Assembly: GCF_019059575.1 (NCBI RefSeq)
Contig: NW_024881990.1
Span: 62,001-126,000 of the forward strand
Source: Amphibalanus amphitrite
Taxonomy: Eukaryota; Arthropoda; Thecostraca; Balanomorpha; Balanidae
Direction of reading: 5' to 3'
DNA: 64,000 bases
Shown: piece by piece, positions 62,201 through 64,000 of the stretch
Position numbering within the stretch: position 1 is the stretch's first letter
How the letters are laid out: the number at the start of each line of letters is the position of its first letter
Made by a program: the position numbers and the translations under genes
Notes under the pieces: model-generated
Seen by the model: only the letters and a program-made list of their open reading frames with translations
What the model was told of the DNA's origin: nothing
Database searches by the model: none

Positions 62201-63726
62201 TGAGCGGCGACTGGTTTACCGTTTGACAGCAAACGCTGAACTTTATGTGGTACTGCGCGTTAGGTTACACGAGTTTTACCTGTTCAGGTATTGTCTAACC
62301 CATGTTTGTAGTTATGAAATGGGAATTGCCTGTAAGCGTGTCGCAATCGCTAAACGCCAGTCGAAATAACGGTGTCCGTGCACAGCGTGTGTGTCAGCGA
62401 TTGCGTTACCACACTTTTACACCATTCGTAGCCCCGCCATCTACGGCCGCTAGCGCCAACTGCTGGTTGTGCCGCCCGCCGCTGGTGGCAGTACCGTCGC
62501 CCGTGCGCCGCATGACGTTTGCTCTCTGTTTCCGGCAGGTGGAGGATCAGATGAAGCTGCTGCAGGCCACCTGGTCAGTTATCATGATCCTGGACCACAT
62601 CCACCAGCGGCTGCACAACAACCTGCCCGACAGCACCACACTGCCCAACGGCCAGAAGTTCGACCTGCTCACCCTCAGCCTGTTCGGCATGTCCGAGCTG
62701 GTGCCGCAGCTCAACGACGTCACCGCCCGGCTGCAGGAGCTCAGCTTCGACGTGTCCGACTACATCTGCCTCAAATTCGTCCTGCTGCTCGACCCCAGTG
62801 AGTAGCGTGCCGCCGCCCGGTAGTAGCATGCCGCTATCTACCGCTAGTGTATTTGATATCAGAATGCCTAGCACTTGAAAAGTCTGTAACACTAACTTCA
62901 GTTGAATATTGCGTCGAATCTCACGTTTGGTAGGTGTGTATTTCACTATGGCTCACTATGCTATGCATTAAACCACAGTTCTACTGTTATCTATGATTAT
63001 CTGTTCTACTGTTATCTGTGATTAAACGTATTTTCCCCAGTGATGCCTCTGCCAACGCTCTCCTGTCATCTCACACACACTGACCTTTGCCCCTTCTGCT
63101 CTGCGCTGGTACCGCAGACCTACAGACGCTGGGTAACCGGCGGCACGTGCAGCAGGCCCAGGACCAGGTCAAGCAGGCGCACATGGACTACTGCGCCGCT
63201 GTCCACCCCGATATTCAGGTGAGAGACTGACGGGAGTGCGGGACGGAACGGGGGAGGGATGCTGGTGGTCGCTCATGTCTTGAAGGGCCTCAAAGCTTTG
63301 GTGGTTTTGGTATTGGACTCCGAATGGCCGAGCTGACTCAATGTCGATTTCTTTTCTGACCTCTTCTATGATGTTGGTCATTACCACTGCCATTGGTATG
63401 TAGTGGTATCTGCTTTTAGGGAGCGTTAGTGTGCGTCAACTTGCAAATGGTACCCTTTTCTAATGCATTCAGCAGCGTAACTCTTGGCGGATGCTCGCGC
63501 TTGCTCCCACCTTTCCACCTTCCCCTGACCGATGTGCTGTGTCTGGCGACCACTAACACCCATCTCTCTCCAGGGCAAGTACCAGCGGCTGATGGCTCTG
63601 CTGCCCGAACTGCGGGACCTGGCTCTGCGAGGGGAGGATTATCTGTATCAGAAACACGACCAGAACGATCACAACCGAGCCACCTCCCTCCTCATCGAGA
63701 TGCTGCATGCGCGCAGACGTGAGTAG
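40565..63726 (+). CDS. ftz-f1: FTZ-F1 nuclear receptor (NR5A family), five coding exons
   Basis: Join of 40565-41276, 53153-53706, 62539-62797, 63118-63218 and 63574-63726 gives an uninterrupted 592-residue protein, with GT donors and AG acceptors at all four introns and matching phases. Seen: a Pro/Gln/His-rich N-terminus (about 23-84); a two-zinc-finger DNA-binding domain (cysteines 169, 172, 186, 189, 205, 211, 221, 224) with P-box CESCKG; an FTZ-F1 box (from 238, [10 protein letters not shown]); a hinge with IKQE (312-315), a sumoylation-type motif; a ligand-binding domain (about 357-592); and AF-2 helix LLIEMLHA (581-588). Family knowledge: NR5A receptors bind YCAAGGYCR as monomers in the nucleus. 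Arthropod FTZ-F1 is a competence factor in the ecdysone cascade for moulting and metamorphosis and a cofactor of Ftz. The AF-2 and FTZ-F1 box argue against the paralogue HR39. Alternative upstream first exons (alpha/beta-type isoforms) are possible but I could not identify any. Confidence 0.96.
41277..53152 (+). other. ftz-f1: ftz-f1 intron 1 (11.9 kb), no further coding exon found
   Basis: It has canonical GTGAGT...CTGTGTCTGCAG ends and separates the zinc fingers from the FTZ-F1 box. I see no further receptor exon and no transposon with clear ends. The contents are mostly GC-rich sequence with many CpGs, C- or G-runs (for example about 46,920-46,972, 47,107-47,116 and 51,867-51,876) and a patch of repeated CATGGACCGTC-like units at about 43,629-43,740. 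The numerous open frames are arginine- and proline-rich by-products of base composition. Confidence 0.85.
53153..53706 (+). CDS. ftz-f1: ftz-f1 coding exon 2: FTZ-F1 box, hinge and start of ligand-binding domain
   Basis: Encodes residues 238-422. The acceptor AG is at 53151-53152 after a pyrimidine-rich tract, and the split codon G|CT restores alanine in [10 protein letters not shown], the start of the FTZ-F1 box, which gives NR5A receptors extra base contacts 5' of the half-site. It continues [15 protein letters not shown], almost invariant in the family. The hinge (about 272-356) has IKQE at 312-315 and a Ser/Pro-rich stretch (SSPDSSPSP). The ligand-binding domain opens near 357 ([17 protein letters not shown]) and reaches FFKDLR at the end. 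The donor GTGAGT begins at 53707, in phase 0. A 211-residue open frame on the opposite strand is a shadow of this GC-rich exon. Confidence 0.96.
59063..60756. mobile_element. Inner repeat with CACTGGCGGATCCAGAGG ends
   Basis: An inverted pair of hAT-like termini lies at 59,063 and 60,756, both running into G/C-runs. A third copy (CACTGGCGGTTCCAG) starts at 60,512 in the left-hand orientation. The outside flanks of the pair are inverted (GTGACGAT / ATCGTAAC) rather than direct repeats. The pair is thus part of the larger element's arms, not a clean later insertion. The order of events is unclear. Confidence 0.5.
59412..60491. mobile_element. TTAT-flanked (piggyBac-like) element nested in the intron-2 element
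   Basis: TTAT at both edges (59,412-59,415 and 60,488-60,491) and perfect inverted ends CCCGCGCCCCACTGGGG. A terminal hairpin at the right (GGGGGCTAT...ATAGCCCCC) matches the architecture of the 30.7-31.9 kb element. In reverse orientation the two share a CRE pair (here 60,294-60,312), the neighbouring CTATGATAG block and a TGACC/GAGGTCA block with the AAATTTCATTGA flank (59,565-59,589). No coding capacity. It is a diverged member of the same family that inserted at TTAT rather than the canonical TTAA. Confidence 0.8.
62539..62797 (+). CDS. ftz-f1: ftz-f1 coding exon 3: ligand-binding domain core
   Basis: Encodes residues 423-508 plus one base. It starts after AG at 62537-62538 and continues FFKDLR directly as [20 protein letters not shown], the conserved nuclear receptor signature region of the ligand-binding domain (helices 3-5). 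It then covers the middle of the domain to [12 protein letters not shown]. The donor GTGAGT begins at 62798, in phase 1. Reading on without splicing would hit a stop within three codons (AGT GAG TAG), so splicing here is required. The intron that follows is only 320 bp. Confidence 0.95.
62798..63117 (+). other. ftz-f1: ftz-f1 intron 3 (320 bp)
   Basis: GTGAGT donor and ACCGCAG acceptor. It contains a short imperfect tandem repeat (TTCTACTGTTATCTRTGATTA, two copies at about 62,979-63,024). No other features seen. Confidence 0.9.
63118..63218 (+). CDS. ftz-f1: ftz-f1 coding exon 4: ligand-binding domain, helices after the core
   Basis: A 101-bp exon, too short to stand out as an open frame. 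It begins after AG at 63116-63117, completes the split codon A|AC (Asn509) and reads [20 protein letters not shown] then [13 protein letters not shown], residues 509-542. The donor GTGAGA begins at 63219, in phase 0. The position and the pattern (loop, then a helix with regularly spaced Val/Ala, then DYC...P) match the stretch between the LLLDP strand and the final exon in arthropod FTZ-F1 proteins, although the sequence is divergent. Confidence 0.9.
63219..63573 (+). other. ftz-f1: ftz-f1 intron 4 (355 bp)
   Basis: GTGAGA donor and CTCTCTCCAG acceptor with a good pyrimidine tract. Nothing else recognised. Confidence 0.9.
63574..63726 (+). CDS. ftz-f1: ftz-f1 coding exon 5: end of ligand-binding domain and AF-2 helix
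   Basis: Begins after AG at 63572-63573 and reads [20 protein letters not shown] then EDYLYQKH, residues 543-570, followed by LLIEMLHA (581-588), the AF-2 coactivator-binding core typical of NR5A. As read, the protein ends ARRRE with TAG at 63724-63726. The bases 63719-63724 also spell a perfect donor (GTGAGT). The true end could therefore be a splice after ARR into a small last exon outside the window. The domain is complete either way. Confidence 0.9.
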   Translation, partial: GKYQRLMALLPELRDLALRGEDYLYQKHDQNDHNRATSLLIEMLHARRRE

Positions 63727-64000
63727 GGACGGGGATGCCGGATGGGAGTCTTCTGATGGACTTTTACATGGTTGATGGTCAGCAATCAGATCGCGAGCAC
63801 ACCGGTAGTGCTTTTATTTTGCAACCGTAAGAATGTTATGCAATGCTGGGCTGCTACCTGATAGCAACCAGAAATGAGAAGTAGCGTTACTAATCGGGAT
63901 TGCATGATTTCGATTTGTATATTTTAAAAAAGTACACAACTAATTTCAGTCATAAATGCCGGATGGCAGTCTAGTTTCTTGAGCCTCGGGGCAGTAGTGT
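63727..64000 (+). other. 3' flank of the last recognised exon (3' UTR or intron)
   Basis: If the TAG at 63724 is the true stop, this is the start of the 3' UTR. If the GTGAGT at 63719 is used as a donor, it is intron. No AATAAA polyadenylation signal is present before the window ends, so the transcript must continue beyond it in either case. Confidence 0.5.

Larger units (their letters stand above)
53707..62538 (+). other. ftz-f1: ftz-f1 intron 2 (8.8 kb), hosts a nested transposon complex
   Basis: GTGAGT...TTTCCGGCAG ends. The first 5 kb is GC-rich without recognisable features. A (CGG/GGC)n patch lies at about 58,130-58,160. From 58,673 to 61,142 the intron is AT-richer and made of inverted-repeat mobile DNA (separate entries). 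From 61,150 to 62,538 I see nothing beyond ordinary intronic sequence. Confidence 0.85.

Noticed and set aside
1..64000. tRNA or rRNA genes, CRISPR arrays, operons, prophage or other prokaryotic systems.
   Set aside because: Nothing of this kind was seen. The split receptor gene, long introns and transposon types mark a metazoan nuclear genome.

Overview
This is a 64 kb piece of an animal nuclear genome that carries one recognisable protein-coding gene, the nuclear receptor gene ftz-f1 (NR5A family, + strand). Its coding sequence runs from 40,565 to about 63,726 in five exons. The DNA-binding domain, FTZ-F1 box, hinge (including an IKQE motif) and ligand-binding domain read most like arthropod FTZ-F1. 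The long introns, mosaic of CpG-rich patches and many short non-autonomous DNA transposons fit an arthropod. A crustacean, perhaps a barnacle, is my guess, but the sequence does not prove it. There are no bacterial or phage features.

Layout: 1-39.9 kb is apparently non-coding DNA upstream of the gene. It has CpG-rich patches, simple repeats ((TC)n at 14.8 kb, CT at 21.1 kb, GGGCC at 23.2 kb, poly-A at 38.5 kb) and several transposon-derived elements. A CpG-rich promoter and 5' leader region leads into exon 1 at 40.56 kb. Intron 1 (41.3-53.15 kb, about 11.9 kb) separates the zinc-finger exon from the exon holding the FTZ-F1 box, hinge and start of the ligand-binding domain. Intron 2 (53.7-62.5 kb, about 8.8 kb) contains a nested transposon complex at 58.67-61.14 kb. 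Exons 3 to 5 (62.5-63.7 kb) are close together and complete the ligand-binding domain through the AF-2 helix.

Mobile elements: four intact-looking non-autonomous insertions have readable target-site duplications. They are a 252-bp hAT-type element (21,147-21,398), a 2.4-kb fold-back hAT-type palindrome (25,809-28,216), a 1.2-kb element flanked by TTAA (30,704-31,897) and a 211-bp hAT-type element (38,842-39,052). In intron 2 a 2.5-kb element with about 400-bp inverted ends has been invaded by a relative of the TTAA element, here flanked by TTAT. None contains a transposase reading frame.

The most notable pattern is in the regulatory motifs. The NR5A/FTZ-F1 binding word TCAAGGTCA and the CRE palindrome TGACGTCA both occur well above chance in this receptor's own locus, and many copies lie inside the transposons. 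Whether this means wiring of the gene or only the base-word habits of these repeat families cannot be decided from sequence alone.
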